From Actinomadura sp. CNU-125 (GTDB taxonomy: Bacteria; Actinomycetota; Actinomycetes; Streptosporangiales; Streptosporangiaceae), in NCBI RefSeq assembly GCF_001942465.1, contig NZ_MKJY01000266.1:1-57412 (forward strand): DNA of 57,412 nt. Reading direction: 5' to 3'. The position numbers and the translations under genes were made by a program. Under the pieces are notes generated by a model, which made no database searches, had not been told where the DNA came from, and saw only the letters and a list, made by a program, of their open reading frames with translations. This document shows, in pieces, positions 1-7,294 of the stretch. Numbering within the stretch: the stretch's first letter is position 1; each line of letters begins with the position of its first letter.

Positions 1-34
1 CCGAATTCGATGGATGATCTTCCTGCTCGATCAT

Positions 35-631
35 CTACCCCACCAAGATCATTTCCACGCCGGGAGTGATACCCCCCCACGAACAGCCGGCCACCCGCCG
101 GGATGTTGAACTCCTTGAGGCGGTCGCGGAGCAGCGTGACGAACTCCGGATGGATCGGCGCCGGCCGGGGCTCGCCGGGTACCCGATGCTTGAGCGGTTG
201 CCTGTCCACCGAGAGCCGCTCCGAGGCTCAGCGTGCGTCAGCCGCATCTCGCCCCACCCGTCATCCGGCAGGCTCACGAGGTGATCCCGCCGCCGGTCCA
301 CCGCTTCCTCAGGACGCAGTCGGCGCACATGGTCGGGGTTCGCGACGACCCGAAGGTCGAGCGTCTGCGCCACACGAGGCCGAGTCCGCTTCACGAGCGT
401 CAGCGGATTCACGGCCAGGAGGCGCCGTTCGCAGGCGTACTCCATGGCGTTGTTGATCGACTGCATAACCATGGCGCCGCTCTGCGACGAGAAGTTGACT
501 CTCACGGGGCCCAGCGAGCCGGATGAGACCTCCGATGTGTTCGCGGAGTCAAGCGAGAGCTGTGACTCGGACGGCTGATCTTTGTTCTCGAGCCGTCGGT
601 GGGCGTTAGCGTGATCAGTGTGGATTGGCAT
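35..631 (-). pseudogene. Tyrosine recombinase/integrase remnant
   Basis: The reading frame opens at 631 and from about residue 55 resembles the region just before and at the start of the catalytic domain of actinomycete phage-type integrases (INNAMEYACERRLLAVNP, then RVVANPDHVRRL and LVSLPDDGWGEMRLT). Near position 205 similarity moves to another frame (QPLKHRVPGEPRPAPIHPEF, then TLLRDRLKEF and GGRLFVGG), so there is at least one frameshift. After about position 68 similarity stops. The C-terminal HxxR and tyrosine blocks are not in the window, and the N-terminal arm-binding domain is missing. It cannot encode an active recombinase. It fits the tRNA-Tyr attachment site at 3571-3615 as the remains of the enzyme that mobilised this region. 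Confidence 0.7.
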
Positions 632-835
632 GAGGGGGACCGGCTGTCCGCCGAGGAATTTCAGAGCATGTTGCGCCTGCTGCGACGCTTCGCTGACACC
701 GAGATGGATCAGTTCGCACTCTGGCGGCTCGATAGTGGACGGGCCGAGCCGGTCTATGTCTCGGTCGGTTTGAAACCCGTCGGTGCCGCAGAGTCCTCAT
801 TCACCCGGTTCGAGCCCCCTGACGTGGGGCGCTAG
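611..835 (+). CDS. Small hypothetical protein
   Basis: An open frame of about 75 residues from GTG 611 (an alternative GTG is at 599), rich in charged residues (VDWHEGDRLSAEEFQSML). It ends 20 bases before the IS110 fragment, which may have cut it short. No motif was recognised and no good ribosome-binding site is visible. It overlaps the 5' end of the integrase remnant on the other strand, so it may be a chance frame. Confidence 0.25.
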   Translation: MISVDWHEGDRLSAEEFQSMLRLLRRFADTEMDQFALWRLDSGRAEPVYVSVGLKPVGAAESSFTRFEPPDVGR

Positions 836-854
836 TTTCGATGAGCTTGCTGCC

Positions 855-1373
855 TCATGCTGCTGCGGTGAGGAGTGGAGCGAAGGCTTTGAATGGGTCG
901 TAGTGCTGCCTGGTCTGGAGGCAGTGGTAGGGCTGTCCGAGCATTCGGTTCAACAGATTGCGCAGTGCGGCGGCGTGCCGGTCTCCGTGGTCGCGTCGCT
1001 GGTGGTAGTGGCTGCGCGGGGGTCCGGCTCTGGCAGATGCGCAGAACGCCTGTCTGAAGCCGGTGGTGGCCAGGCGGTTGTTCTTGATCGAGCGCCCGGT
1101 GATGGACACGCTGCGTCCCGAGGCGCGGGTCACCGACGCCGACCCGGCGTAGGCCTTCAGTGCCCGGGCCTCGGAAGACCAGGCCCAGTCGTCGCCGATC
1201 TCGGCCAGCAGCCGGGCACCGAGCTCGTCGCCCAGACCGGGAAAGCTGGTGGTGATCCCGTAGTCGGGGTGCTGGGCGGCGGTTGATGGCGTCCTGGTGG
1301 GCGCGGGCCAGTTCGGTGTCGTCGGGCAGCGGGCGGTGGGCGTGCGCGTCGGTGCGGTCGGTTCTTCTTGCAC
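855..1373 (-). pseudogene. IS110-family transposase, C-terminal fragment
   Basis: Residues about 35-170 carry the C-terminal transposase_20 (IS116/IS110/IS902) domain: FPGLGDELGARLLAEIGDD, the ALKAYAGSASVTRASGR block, and the closing HAAALRNLLNRMLG-HxCLQTRxxYD segment. The N-terminal DEDD catalytic domain is missing. Upstream of about 1271 the frame is Pro/Thr-rich, and the likely homologous residues sit in another frame, so a frameshift is also probable. Full IS110 transposases have about 340-420 residues, so this is under half of one. No terminal repeats were seen, as usual for IS110. It must be inactive unless supplied in trans. Confidence 0.75.
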
Positions 1374-1401
1374 CTCCTCTACCCGCCGGGAAACTGGTGT
1401 T

Positions 1402-1860
1402 ATGGAGATACTTCGCCGTTTGGCTTGCGACTACGTGGCCGGTGAGTTGGGATATGAAGCACTTCCCATGGTCGCTGCCGAGGCGCTGGCACGAAATGTC
1501 GACTCTCCAGCACTCCGAGAGTTGGCTGGATGCAGCGCGTTAGATGACGCCCGAGACATCCGAGCTCTCCATCTTGATGCCATGGCCGAACTGGGTCTAT
1601 CTATGCCAGAAGCGGACCGAGTCTTGTGGGAGAAGGCCCGGCAGTGGGCTCGGCGCATGGTCGACGAAACAGTCAGGCCACATGAAGGTGCTTTGCGGAT
1701 CGACCGCTACAGTGTTGTGCTCGAATCACCTAATGGGCTGGCCGAGTTCACCTACCTGCTTGATCTTTGGGGGGAGTACCCTGCTCTTCGGAAAGAGCTA
1801 GAGATCAGCATGGTCGAGGAGGCTCGGCGCCTACTGCGCCTGTCAGACAACGCCGCTTGA
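1402..1860 (+). CDS. Hypothetical protein, 152 aa
   Basis: ATG 1402 (MEILRRLACDYV) to TGA 1860. The protein looks soluble, mostly helical and acidic, with no signal peptide, membrane segment or recognised motif. The C-terminal part (VVLESPNGLAEFTYLLDLWG) may form a small beta hairpin plus helix. An upstream extension to ATG 1297 in the same frame is out of character and probably spurious. Codon choice is less G/C-biased than in the chromosomal genes, consistent with acquired DNA. It sits between the IS110 fragment and the Imm51 remnant; a role as another orphan immunity or accessory protein is only a guess. Confidence 0.5.
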   Translation: MEILRRLACDYVAGELGYEALPMVAAEALARNVDSPALRELAGCSALDDARDIRALHLDAMAELGLSMPEADRVLWEKARQWARRMVDETVRPHEGALRIDRYSVVLESPNGLAEFTYLLDLWGEYPALRKELEISMVEEARRLLRLSDNAA

Positions 1861-1874
1861 GCATGCGCTTACCA

Positions 1875-1892
1875 AGGGGCTTCGCGGCCCCT
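1875..1892. terminator. Short GC hairpin after the 152-aa gene
   Basis: AGGGGC, loop TTCGCG, GCCCCT, starting 15 bases after the stop of the 1402-1860 gene. There is no T-run behind it, so termination is only probable. The rest of 1861-2138 shows no gene. Confidence 0.35.
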
Positions 1893-2138
1893 GGACCCCT
1901 GCCGGCCGGGAGGGTACTCCCACGAACGCCCGGCTGTGGCTGATGCCGTTCCCGCGGGAGCACCTTCTGGGCCGGTGCGTCTGCTGACGCGGGTGCTAGC
2001 AACTCGTCTGAACGATCTTGGACGAGTGTGGGATCGGTAGCAGCCCGGGGCGGCGTGAGGAACAGGCTGGGGATGAGCCCGCACGAATGTGAATCTTGTT
2101 CGGCGGGCTCGTAATTTTGAACCGGCCGAGGTTTTTGA

Positions 2139-2476
2139 TCAGTCGTCGAAGTCGAAGCCAGCGGCTGTAGCGGCCACGATGAGATCGCGCATTCGGCCAC
2201 CATCGTTAGCTACGGCGCTCATCAGGGCAGCCAACTGTTGGAGCGCGGGCCGGTCATCGCTGTACGCACAGAACATCCCGCCCTCAGGATCATACGAAAG
2301 GTGTCCTTCGAGGTTGGCTGCTCCGTGCTTACGAGGTACCGCGCGACACCTTCCCAGAAGTAGCCGTTCGGCTCGTGGTCAAGTTGCTCGACCAGTTCAT
2401 CTACCGGCGTCGTACCCGCGTCCAGTAGGAGCGAGAACGCTCCGGGCTCGGTTTCGATCAGCCTCAGCGGTGTCAT
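2139..2476 (-). pseudogene. Imm51-type immunity protein, frameshifted
   Basis: From ATG 2476 the frame reads MTPLRLIETEPGAFSLLLDA, then VEQLDHEPNGYFWEGVARYL, matching the start of the Imm51 family of polymorphic-toxin immunity proteins. Near position 2313 similarity moves to another frame (LEGHLSYDPEGGMFCAYSDD, then LAALMSAVANDGGRMRDLI and a C-terminal GFDFDD) and stops at 2139. Joined, it is a full-length protein of about 112 residues with the typical GYFWEGVA and DPEGGMF motifs and acidic C-terminus. The break may be true decay or the same kind of assembly indel seen elsewhere. Imm51 proteins normally neutralise a secreted toxin encoded beside them; no toxin is visible here. Confidence 0.7.
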
Positions 2477-2969
2477 CGGCGGATGATGGCACCCTGAGAG
2501 CGAAGCGGCAAACCGTTCCGACTGGTGAGGCCAGGCATGACGAAGAGGCGGCGGCACGAGCCAGAGCCCCACGAGGCGGGCCGGATCAGCTGCCCCAACG
2601 CATGACGTGCTGCCCGTCAGCTAGATGTCGGGCGGCGTGGGCGCCGGTCCTCGGACGGCGGACCGCAGAGCTGCGAAAGTCGAGGCGTCGGCCCGATCTA
2701 CTCGACTCGGCGACTGCAGCGCCGAACCTTCCTCGTCCGGTCGAGGGTCCCGGTGTGCAGGGATCGAGGGTGGGCTTACCAGAGGGTCCTGCGACCTCCA
2801 TGGACCCCGCGCGCCGAAGTATTCATTCACGCGCCGACGCCCTTGCCTGGTTGGGCCCGTTCGCGCGAATAAGCACTTCGGAACGTGGGTGCATCTATGA
2901 AGGTGAGAGAGTGGTTAGGAGCGCCGGAATTTAGGAAGTGTTCTGCAGTGCGGACAAAGAGGAGCGCTT
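2477..2969. other. Intergenic stretch without a recognisable gene
   Basis: About 490 bases between the divergent Imm51 remnant and the 2970-3470 gene. Several overlapping frames exist on both strands but none has coherent composition, a start signal or a family motif. It would contain both promoters. No terminal repeat or toxin remnant was recognised. Confidence 0.5.
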
Positions 2970-3470
2970 GTGCCGTTCAGTGACTTTGAGGTGTGGCGGC
3001 GAGAACTGCTGTCCACGGCCGACCTGGTTCAGGACGGGGACCCCTCGGTTCCTACTGGTGAGGCCGAACGTCGATGGGATCGCTACGTCGCACTTGCCGA
3101 CATGGTCGATGGAACCGAGGGGCCCGCAGCCGTCCATGCCTTGATCACGTCCTTGCATGCCGAGGAGGGGTACGGCGCTCACCAGGCTGTTTATGGAGCT
3201 TTGGAGCGCTTTCCAAGCCAGGACCTTGTGAGCGGTACCGCCATGGCCGCATCCGATCTTCTGAACCTGCCACGCGACCACAGCGGCCAGGTGCTCCAAC
3301 TGGTGACCTTGATGGCCGACGCCGAGGATCTCCGAAACTTCGGTGCTGCCTTCGACCGACTCGAACCAGAGGTGCGAGCGGCCCTGGCATCGCTCATCTC
3401 CCATCATGAGGCGGAAGAGTGGCTGGCAGACGAACGTTCCCTCGGTCTGCTTCGTCCTGCACAGAGTTGA
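2970..3470 (+). CDS. Hypothetical helical protein, 166 aa
   Basis: GTG 2970 is preceded by a good ribosome-binding site (GAGGAG, 2959-2964). The product (MPFSDFEVWRRELLSTADLV) is soluble, acidic and apparently all-helical, with no signal peptide, cysteines or recognised motif. The segment from about residue 50 has the regular helix pattern of HEAT-like or immunity-type proteins (AVHALITSLHAEEGYGAHQ, then DLLNLPRDHSGQVLQLVTLM). It is the last gene before the tRNA-Tyr attachment site. Its place beside an Imm51 remnant suggests an orphan immunity protein, but this is inference. Confidence 0.5.
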   Translation: MPFSDFEVWRRELLSTADLVQDGDPSVPTGEAERRWDRYVALADMVDGTEGPAAVHALITSLHAEEGYGAHQAVYGALERFPSQDLVSGTAMAASDLLNLPRDHSGQVLQLVTLMADAEDLRNFGAAFDRLEPEVRAALASLISHHEAEEWLADERSLGLLRPAQS

Positions 3471-3570
3471 GCGCGGAATATGCGCGGATTCATTCTCCGT
3501 AGTACGGCACGCCGCGAACCCATCTATGCAGGTCAGCTACAAGAAGGGCGGTGATCCGTAGCGGGCCGTC

Positions 3571-3615
3571 AATCCGTCGGCTTGGCCTACCCAGGTTCGA
3601 ACCCTGGACCCGCCA
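3571..3615 (+). other. Attachment site: 3' end of a tRNA-Tyr gene
   Basis: The 45 bases reproduce the 3' half of a class II tRNA: 3' side of the anticodon loop and stem (AATCCGTCGG), a long variable arm ending GGCCTACC, T-stem CCAGG (3591-3595), T-loop TTCGAAC, CCTGG (3603-3607), acceptor strand ACCCGCC (3608-3614) and discriminator A. The variable arm and acceptor fit tRNA-Tyr best. The 5' half is absent, so it is not a working tRNA. Such 3' copies are the attL/attR scars left by tRNA-specific integration. Confidence 0.75.
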
Positions 3616-3630
3616 CACCAGCCAAAACGG

Positions 3631-3659
3631 CCCCTGACCAGCTTCAACGCGGCCAGGGG
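3631..3659 (+). terminator. Hairpin after the tRNA-Tyr 3' end
   Basis: CCCCTGACC pairs with GGCCAGGGG (one mismatch) around an 11-base loop, 16 bases past the tRNA fragment. It probably belonged to the original tRNA-Tyr transcription unit, which supports 3615 as the element/chromosome junction. Confidence 0.5.
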
Positions 3660-4067
3660 TCGTCCGGGACGGGTGGGAGTGCTAACAGCAGACTTGGATG
3701 ATCTGGGATGGGGGTGGACGTGCAGGACGTCGTGATGCCGGTCACGGGGCCTGTGGAGACTGTCCTGGAAGATTTTGGTCTTGCTTGTAATTAGATTTTT
3801 AGTTTGTCGCCCGCAGCGTTCCAGGCCCGTGTACGCCGTTCAGAAGTCGACTCTTGGATCATGATTCCATGCCTGTCGGTTCGAAGATCACCGTCAGGGG
3901 TTGCTTCTCCCAGGCCGACAGTCTGAGACGGAACGTGCCGCCGAACGATCGACCATGCATCGAGCCTTCCCTTCGCAGCTTGAAGGGAGTCTTTCAGGCT
4001 TGCCGAACGCCTCTTGTTCCGAGGTGTTCGCCGGGGGACGAGGGCCGTCGGCGTGGGCGTGCGGACG
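3660..4067. other. Gene-free stretch
   Basis: About 400 bases with no convincing gene. A short frame from 3710 (MPVTG..., under 30 codons, ending at TAG 3791-3793) and a small hairpin near 3968-3988 (CCCTTC/GAAGGG) are visible but unassigned. It is A/T-richer in places (3776-3805) than the flanking chromosome, which fits integration-site debris. Confidence 0.4.
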
Positions 4068-4538
4068 TCATGCGGTGGCTTCCGCGAGTTCGGCCAACTG
4101 GGCGGCGACCGTGCCCCAGCCTTCGGCGAAGCCGAGCTTCTCGTGGCGGGCGCGGGATTCCGGGTCGGCGTGCCGGACGACGATCCGGTAGTCCGTGCCG
4201 TCGGGGTGGTCGCCCAGCGTGATCTCGGCGGTCATCGCGACCGGGTCGGGGGTCGCGGGGGCCCACGTGCCGTCGACCGCGTTGGTGAACACGATCCGTT
4301 CGAGTTCGTCGACGGCGAGGAAGCACGCGTTCAGGTGCGGGACGAACTCGGCCCCGTCGTTGCTGAACCGTGTGACGAACGCTCCGCCGGGGCGTACGTC
4401 CAGGCGGTCCACGCGGCAGTGGGAGGGGGTGGGGATCCACCAGCGTTCGAGCCGGGACGGGTCGGTCCAGGCCTGCCACACGGTCGCGCGGGGCGCGCGG
4501 ATGACGCGGTCCAGGGCGAGGTCGAGGTCGGGGTTCAC
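4068..4538 (-). CDS. SRPBCC/AHSA1-domain protein
   Basis: 156-residue protein of the Aha1/CalC-like START superfamily: LDRVIRAPRATVWQAWTDP followed by RLERWWIP and VRPGGAFVTRF are the family hallmarks, and the C-terminal EGWGTVAAQLAELA helix closes the cavity. Such proteins bind hydrophobic small molecules; the ligand is unknown. The GTG start at 4538 overlaps the ArsR stop codon by the GTGA pattern, so the pair is translationally coupled. ArsR–SRPBCC pairs are very common in actinomycetes, usually autoregulated. A longer upstream frame is an overlap artefact. Confidence 0.85.
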   Translation of the reverse strand: MNPDLDLALDRVIRAPRATVWQAWTDPSRLERWWIPTPSHCRVDRLDVRPGGAFVTRFSNDGAEFVPHLNACFLAVDELERIVFTNAVDGTWAPATPDPVAMTAEITLGDHPDGTDYRIVVRHADPESRARHEKLGFAEGWGTVAAQLAELAEATA

Positions 4539-4870
4539 GGGTTCTCCTTCGGGTCGGTGACGAACTGTTCGAGGCGGTCGGTGCGCTCCTCCCAGAGGCG
4601 GCGCTGCTCGGCGAGCCAGTCGTCCACCAGGGCGAGCCGCTCGTGGTTGAGCACGCACGTGCGCACCCTGCCGGACTTGATCGTGCGGATGAGCCCGTTC
4701 GATTCGAGCGTCCGCACGTGCTTCATGAACGAGGGGAGGGTCATGGGGAACTCGCCGGCGAGGTCGCCGACGCTCGTCGGCCCCCGGCCGAGGCGCCGGA
4801 CGACCGCGCGCCGGGTCGGGTCCGCCAGGGCGGCGAACACCCCGTCGAGCTGTGCCGAATACTGTGCCAC
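4535..4870 (-). CDS. ArsR-family transcriptional regulator
   Basis: 111 residues with one winged helix-turn-helix: FAALADPTRRAVVRRLGRG (residues about 12-30), then TSVGDLAGEFPMTLPSFMKH and VRTLESNGLIRTIKSGRVR (wing). It lacks the metal-binding cysteine motif of true arsenic sensors, so it is the non-metal subclass normally found with SRPBCC proteins. It is the first gene of a two-gene operon with the SRPBCC protein. Autoregulation is expected for the family; no clear operator was picked out in the 39 bases between it and the upstream gene. Confidence 0.9.
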   Translation of the reverse strand: MAQYSAQLDGVFAALADPTRRAVVRRLGRGPTSVGDLAGEFPMTLPSFMKHVRTLESNGLIRTIKSGRVRTCVLNHERLALVDDWLAEQRRLWEERTDRLEQFVTDPKENP

Positions 4871-4909
4871 GTGGCTAAGTGTTGCATGGGGTGATTGTTA
4901 GCGCAAGGG

Positions 4910-5377
4910 CTAAGTGTTGGTGCGCTTCCAGTGCGTTCGCGCGGTCCTGGCGACGGTCGGGAGCAGGGCGCGGAGGCCCAGGGCCTGCGCCCCCGCCAGC
5001 GGGCTCCAGTAGTCGCGCCAGACGAGGATCTCGCCGGCCCTCGCCGTGAGCAGTTGGATGTAGGGCATCGCGTACGGCCTGCCGGTGCTGACGACGCGTC
5101 CGCGGCCGACGTACTCGGCGATGAGGGTTTCCGGGTCGTGGGTGTGGTGGACGGTCAGGTCGTCGAAGCCGGTCAGTTCGAGCGGGGTCGTGGTCATCGA
5201 GGTCAGGTACTGCCGGATGCGCTCGCGTCCTCGCAGGTGCTTCGGCACGCCGGGGGGTGCGAAGGGCAGTTCGTGGACGCCGTCCTCGGCGAACATGTCC
5301 GCGAAGCCGTCCAGGTCCTTGGCGAGGAAGAGCCGCTGGGCGTGTTCGAGCACTGCGTGCGGGTCGGTGTCGTTCAT
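4910..5377 (-). CDS. SnoaL/NTF2-like protein
   Basis: 155 residues starting at ATG 5377 (MNDTDPHAVLEHAQRLFLAK). The pattern LDGFADMFAEDGVHELPFAPP, a middle helix with RGRERIRQYL, and a C-terminal beta sheet ending YIQLLTARAGEILVWRDYW are typical of the SnoaL/NTF2-like cone fold. Members are small-molecule isomerases, hydrolases or binding proteins; which one cannot be told. It is divergent from the TetR gene at 5463, an arrangement that usually means TetR controls it. The last 15 residues are basic and unusual (RTARTHWKRTNT). Confidence 0.75.
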   Translation of the reverse strand: MNDTDPHAVLEHAQRLFLAKDLDGFADMFAEDGVHELPFAPPGVPKHLRGRERIRQYLTSMTTTPLELTGFDDLTVHHTHDPETLIAEYVGRGRVVSTGRPYAMPYIQLLTARAGEILVWRDYWSPLAGAQALGLRALLPTVARTARTHWKRTNT

Positions 5378-5401
5378 GATTCCCCCGTTCGGTCTACGTG
5401 T

Positions 5402-5444
5402 GTTGACTGAACTACGGTAGCGAGTGGTTCCGTTTTGGGTCAAC
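5402..5444. promoter_or_regulatory. Divergent promoter region with inverted repeat
   Basis: GTTGAC (5402-5407) and GTCAAC (5439-5444) form an inverted repeat with 31 bases between them, and CTACGGTAG (5412-5420) lies inside. The region is the shared upstream region of the SnoaL-like gene and the TetR gene, so it is the natural place for the TetR operator; the exact site is uncertain. Confidence 0.35.
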
Positions 5445-5462
5445 GCTTGTAGGCTGATGCGC

Positions 5463-6032
5463 ATGGGAGCCGATGAACCGCGGGTGTCCCGCGCCGAGCG
5501 GCGGCGGCGCACCGAGGCCCGCATCCTGGACGCCGCGCGCGAGTCGTTCGCGCGATCCGGGTACGACCGGACCACCATCCGCGCCGTCGCCGCGGCGGCG
5601 GGCACCGATCCCGGCCTGGTGATGCGCTACTTCGGGTCGAAGGAGCGGCTGTTCGCGCTCGTGGCGGAACTGTCGCCGGACGAGCCGCTGGCCGGGCCCG
5701 CGGAGGACGTCGCCGAGCTGCTGCTGCGGTCGCTGGCCGAGAAGCTGCGGGGAGAGCAGACGGGGACGCTGGCGATGCTCCGCTCGATGCTCACCCATCC
5801 CGAAGCGGGCCGGGAGGTGCGGGCCGCGATCAGCGAGCAGCAGCGGCAGGTCGCGGCCGCGATCCCCGCGCCGGACGCCGACCTGCGCGCGGCGCTCGTC
5901 GGCGCGGTCACCCTCGGCGCCGTCATCGGACGCGACCTGCTGCGACTGGACGGCCTGTCGGACGCGGCCGCCGAGGACGTCGTGGACGTGCTGCGTCCCG
6001 CCGTCCACGCCATCGTGGGCGAGATCGATTGA
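5463..6032 (+). CDS. TetR-family transcriptional regulator
   Basis: 189 residues from ATG 5463; ATG 5457 is an equally possible start. The N-terminal HTH is clear: RRRRTEARILDAARESFARS, then YDRTTIRAVAAAAGTDPGLV and MRYFGSKERLF (residues about 10-60). The C-terminal ligand domain is of the TetR_C short type (EDVAELLLRSLAEKL...). It is divergent from the SnoaL-like gene with about 85 bases between starts, so it probably represses that gene and itself. The ligand is unknown. Confidence 0.9.
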   Translation: MGADEPRVSRAERRRRTEARILDAARESFARSGYDRTTIRAVAAAAGTDPGLVMRYFGSKERLFALVAELSPDEPLAGPAEDVAELLLRSLAEKLRGEQTGTLAMLRSMLTHPEAGREVRAAISEQQRQVAAAIPAPDADLRAALVGAVTLGAVIGRDLLRLDGLSDAAAEDVVDVLRPAVHAIVGEID

Positions 6033-6068
6033 GGTGTTGCTTCCGGCGCGCGATCGCGACGTGATGGG

Positions 6069-6616
6069 GTGCCAGTGGCGACGTACGCGTTGAATCTGCC
6101 GCTGCCGGAGGGGTTGAGCGAACGCATCGAGGCTTTTCGCGAGCGCCATGCGGGTTGGGCGAGACGGCCGATGCGGTCCCGGCCGCACATTTCGATCAAG
6201 GGCGATGCGGGATTGTCGGCGGATCGCCGGTGTCTCGGGCCGATCGAGGCGATCGCGGGGGAGACGGCTCCGTTCGTCGTTCGGCTCGGTGGTCCGGCGG
6301 TGTTTCCGGGGGAGAGAGCGGTCTGCTGCACCTGCGGGTGGAGTCGCCGGGGTGGGGGCGGTTGCATCGCCGTCTGGTCGATACCGTCGCCGCGCGCACC
6401 GGTGCCCGGATGCACCCGCTGGAGCTGGAGGGATGGGTGCCGCACGTGACGCTGCTGCGTCTCACGGACGCGGCGCTAACGCGTAGCGACATTTTCGCGG
6501 AGGCCAGGAAAGTGCCGGACGAATCGTTCGTGGTTCGTTCGCTCCACATGGAACGGTTCGACGCCGCTGCCGACCGGTGGAAGTTCTTCCGCGAGTTTCG
6601 GCTCACCGGCGAATAG
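6069..6616 (+). CDS. 2'-5' RNA ligase-like 2H phosphoesterase, frameshifted
   Basis: Two overlapping frames together give one protein of about 180 residues. The first frame (start GTG 6069 or 6075) has YALNLPLPEGLSERIEAF and the first HxS/T motif PHISIK; the second, from about 6315, has LLHLRVESPGW and the second motif PHVTLLR, ending at TAG 6616. Two HxT/S motifs on two beta-alpha repeats define the 2H phosphoesterase/LigT superfamily (cyclic phosphodiester or RNA-end chemistry). The break lies at the GAGAGAG stretch 6311-6317, consistent with a +2 or -1 slip; it may be an assembly error or true slippage. It follows the TetR gene by 36 bases. Confidence 0.7.
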
Positions 6617-6694
6617 CGCGCTCTGCGCCGGTTCAATCTAGTTCCGGTTGGGCTGCTTTTGGACGCGCGTTGGGGCCCCGTGCGTAAAGTCGGA

Positions 6695-7261
6695 ATGGTG
6701 AGACGTGGGGTGATCCTCTGCGGCCCGTCGGCGGTGGGGAAGGCGACCGTCGCCGGGGAGCTGCTCCGGCTGGACGGACGGTACGTGCGGCTGCCGATGA
6801 CGGCGGCGGACGGGCTCGGGCCGGGGGAGTTCGACGAGCTGCGGGCGGACGGGCGGGTCGCGGTCGAGGTGCGGCGGGGCGGGGTGCTCTTCGTGGTCGA
6901 CCGGCGGGACATGGACGCGGTGGCCGACGCGGGCCGGATGCCGGTCGCGCGGACGGCGGAGGTGACCGAGCTGCAGCGGTTGAAGTACGCGGTGCCGTTC
7001 TTCGGCTGGACGAGCGTCCTGCTGTGGGCGCCGCGGGAGGTGTGCGGGCTGCGGGCCCAGCGGCGGGGCGACGCCGATGCGATGGGCGTCCTGCGGGTGT
7101 GGGACGAGACGCGGCGGGGGCTGCTCGCGCTGGAGGAGCCGGTGTTCAACCTCGTGGTCCACACCGATCGGGTGGATCCGGGGGAGGCGGCGCGGCGGGT
7201 GGCGGAGGCGGTGGACGCGGGGGCGGCGCAGCCCGTGTCGGTCGTCGGCGACGTGGGTTGA
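6695..7261 (+). CDS. Guanylate-kinase-like P-loop protein
   Basis: 188 residues from ATG 6695. Walker A is GPSAVGKA (residues 10-17). The rest follows the guanylate kinase fold loosely: VEVRRGGVLFVVDRRDMDAV, TELQRLKYAVPFF, the nucleotide-binding-like WTSVLLWAPREVCGLRAQRR, and a C-terminal VDPGEAARRVAEAV helix. The usual GMP-binding lid motifs are not recognisable, so it may act on another phosphate acceptor or only bind nucleotide. The true Gmk is normally near the pyr/priA locus, so this is a paralogue. Earlier GTG/TTG starts are possible. Confidence 0.55.
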   Translation: MVRRGVILCGPSAVGKATVAGELLRLDGRYVRLPMTAADGLGPGEFDELRADGRVAVEVRRGGVLFVVDRRDMDAVADAGRMPVARTAEVTELQRLKYAVPFFGWTSVLLWAPREVCGLRAQRRGDADAMGVLRVWDETRRGLLALEEPVFNLVVHTDRVDPGEAARRVAEAVDAGAAQPVSVVGDVG

Positions 7262-7263
7262 CC

Positions 7264-7278
7264 TTGACGCGACGTCAA
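7264..7278. promoter_or_regulatory. MerR-type operator/promoter
   Basis: TTGACG-CGA-CGTCAA is a perfect 6-bp inverted repeat ending 16 bases before the MerR start. MerR regulators bind such dyads over their own promoter spacer, so autoregulation is the natural reading. Confidence 0.6.
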
Positions 7279-7294
7279 CGTTTTCAATGACGGT

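Larger units (their letters stand above)
1..3615. mobile_element. Degraded right end of an integrative element in tRNA-Tyr
   Basis: Seen: a broken tyrosine recombinase at the left edge, an IS110 transposase fragment, a frameshifted immunity gene, two small unknown genes, and a 3' tRNA-Tyr copy ending at 3615, where the core-type chromosome starts. Several ORFs here (for example 1402-1860) use more A/T at third codon positions than the genes after 4068. Known: actinomycete integrative elements use tRNA 3' ends as attachment sites and rebuild the tRNA on integration. Inference: this is the distal end of such an element; its other end and the intact tRNA-Tyr should lie to the left, outside the window. 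The left boundary is unknown. Confidence 0.6.

Noticed and set aside
800..840. tRNA-like GGTTCGAGCCC near 810
   Set aside because: A T-loop-like string only; no acceptor, D-arm or anticodon stem fits around it.
3707..3793. Short frame as start of a recombinase or transposase
   Set aside because: Under 30 codons, no motif and no continuation in other frames.
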